64,000 nucleotides of DNA from the NCBI GenBank assembly GCA_028280845.1, contig JANQKZ010000053.1, positions 62,001 to 126,000 on the forward strand. Direction: 5' to 3'. The stretch comes from Opitutales bacterium. Its GTDB lineage: Bacteria > Verrucomicrobiota > Verrucomicrobiia > Opitutales > JABSRG01. Positions 63,255 through 64,000 of the stretch are shown piece by piece; position 1 is the first letter of the stretch; the number at the start of each line of letters is the position of its first letter. Position numbers and translations under genes: made by a program. Under the pieces are notes generated by a model. The model searched no databases. It was not told where the DNA came from and saw nothing but the letters and a program-made list of their open reading frames with translations.

Positions 63255-64000
63255 TCAGGGGCGGATATCGTTTACATTGAATTCGTTCTCATCACGGGGG
63301 ATCACCCGGTCGATCCGCTCGACGTGGTCAAAATCCAGGACACGCTCCATGTCACCATGCCGGAGCGTGAGCTTGCGTGAACCAGGTGCCGCTTCCATAA
63401 AGGGACTCTCAAAGAGCGGCCAGGCTGCGTAGTCCACCTGCTTTCCATTCACCATCGGGATTCCGTCATATTCGAAAAAAACCTCATTGCCCCGCAGCGT
63501 CTTCATCCAGACCCGAGGTTGAGCATCCATCGAAATCTCCAGGGGCAGGGCTCGCATGGCCTGCCTGAAGGCATCCCAGCTTTTAAATTCAGCGGCTGAG
63601 GCCGCTTGAATGATCGTGCCGTTTTTCGCATGGGGGCTGTAAAGCCGCTTCCCGCCATTTTCCAGGGGGCGCCATTCGTAGGCAGCCATAGGGAAATAAG
63701 CCAGATAGGTGTTACCCCCCTGCGCAAAAATCCAACCGGAGTCATCTTCCTCCAAGCGGGTCAAATCCTTAGAGAAAAACCCGTGGATGTGTTTATGATT
63801 GGCTTCCTCACTCATGTGGTAGAGGGCAACAATGGTATCGAGGTCCTGGAAAACCTGCTCATAATCCGAACCACCGAGGAAGGTATCCTCTGCCATGTAG
63901 GTGGGCTTGCCCTGATTCGTTACGGCCGGTGGCATGAAATCCGGATACTCCGAAAAATACATCTGCATTTCCTTGGTCGACCAATACGGATTGATGGAAA
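63255..64000 (-). CDS. Unrecognised protein, C-terminal part (cut by window edge)
   Basis: At least 248 residues. The frame continues through base 64000, so the N-terminal part lies outside. No family was recognised with confidence. Visible are a SINPYWSTKEMQMYFSEYPDF opening near the edge, WIFAQGGNTYLAYFPMAAYEW, and a beta-rich end (KTLRGNEVFFEYDGIPMVNG). It is first in the visible minus-strand operon with the epimerase and heparinase-like genes, so it is probably linked to polysaccharide breakdown. Confidence 0.7.
   Translation of the reverse strand, partial: SINPYWSTKEMQMYFSEYPDFMPPAVTNQGKPTYMAEDTFLGGSDYEQVFQDLDTIVALYHMSEEANHKHIHGFFSKDLTRLEEDDSGWIFAQGGNTYLAYFPMAAYEWRPLENGGKRLYSPHAKNGTIIQAASAAEFKSWDAFRQAMRALPLEISMDAQPRVWMKTLRGNEVFFEYDGIPMVNGKQVDYAAWPLFESPFMEAAPGSRKLTLRHGDMERVLDFDHVERIDRVIPRDENEFNVNDIRP

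Noticed and set aside
1-64000. tRNA or rRNA genes, CRISPR arrays, IS elements, phage genes, riboswitches
   Set aside because: Intergenic regions were read for cloverleaf TPsiC motifs, regularly spaced repeats, transposases and known riboswitch cores; none was convincing. A tRNA scan and an Rfam search would be decisive.

Overview
The window (about 55-60% GC by eye) looks like a chromosome segment of a Gram-negative, probably marine, heterotrophic bacterium. The mix fits Verrucomicrobiota, perhaps class Opitutae. It combines TamA/TamB and Mla outer-membrane genes, a FabV enoyl reductase, an ASPIC/UnbV FG-GAP protein, a sulfatase/heparinase sugar-acid region and many genes without a clear Shine-Dalgarno sequence. 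The taxonomic call is inference. No rRNA, tRNA, CRISPR array, insertion sequence or phage module was recognised.

Layout. 1-2.4 kb: end of sucC, sucD, a strong terminator, a single-domain lycopene-cyclase-type membrane protein. 2.4-7.7 kb (minus): uvrB, a gamma-glutamylcyclotransferase-like protein, a CGWC thioredoxin-like protein, a dicarboxylate/amino-acid symporter and a HAD phosphatase. 7.8-9.0 kb: fabV. 9.0-11.75 kb: an ECF sigma factor, a one-TM putative anti-sigma factor and two helical envelope proteins, resembling a CnrYXH-type sensing module. 11.8-17.7 kb (minus): gltX, an adenosine-deaminase-family enzyme, leuC, leuD and an ExbB/ExbD pair. 17.7-21 kb: an M14-like carboxypeptidase, a secreted unknown, a class I amidotransferase, a secreted unknown. 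21.4-23.1 kb: three unknown exported proteins in visibly AT-richer DNA. 23.2-27.8 kb: a RibD-C reductase, a GNAT, an RluA-type pseudouridine synthase, an SDR, the hibernation factor, a PGPGW membrane protein and a DUF3016 protein. 27.8-37.5 kb: TamA-TamB (minus) back to back with mlaE-F-D-C-A (plus), an outer-membrane lipid/protein homeostasis block. 37.6-43.2 kb: a lone HPt protein, a large HExxHxxGxxH metalloprotease lipoprotein, an SLC13/DASS anion transporter and an orphan response regulator.

43.3-64 kb is an accessory carbohydrate/acid-sugar region. One minus-strand operon encodes a sodium-solute symporter, a sulfatase without signal peptide, a TIM-barrel isomerase and a fumarylacetoacetate-hydrolase-family enzyme. 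Nearby are an L-rhamnonate-dehydratase-like enolase-superfamily protein, two MDR dehydrogenases and a Gfo/Idh/MocA oxidoreductase in one operon, a further TIM-barrel protein, an exported FG-GAP protein, a Tat-type heparinase II/III-like protein and a tagatose/psicose-3-epimerase-like protein. Taken together they suggest import and internal desulfation, oxidation, dehydration and hydrolytic cleavage of a sulfated or deoxy sugar (acid). The substrate cannot be read from the sequence.

Several intergenic spaces carry degenerate copies of short palindromic or periodic phrases. One candidate RBS-sequestering hairpin, one leader terminator and one relic duplication of a gene start were also seen.
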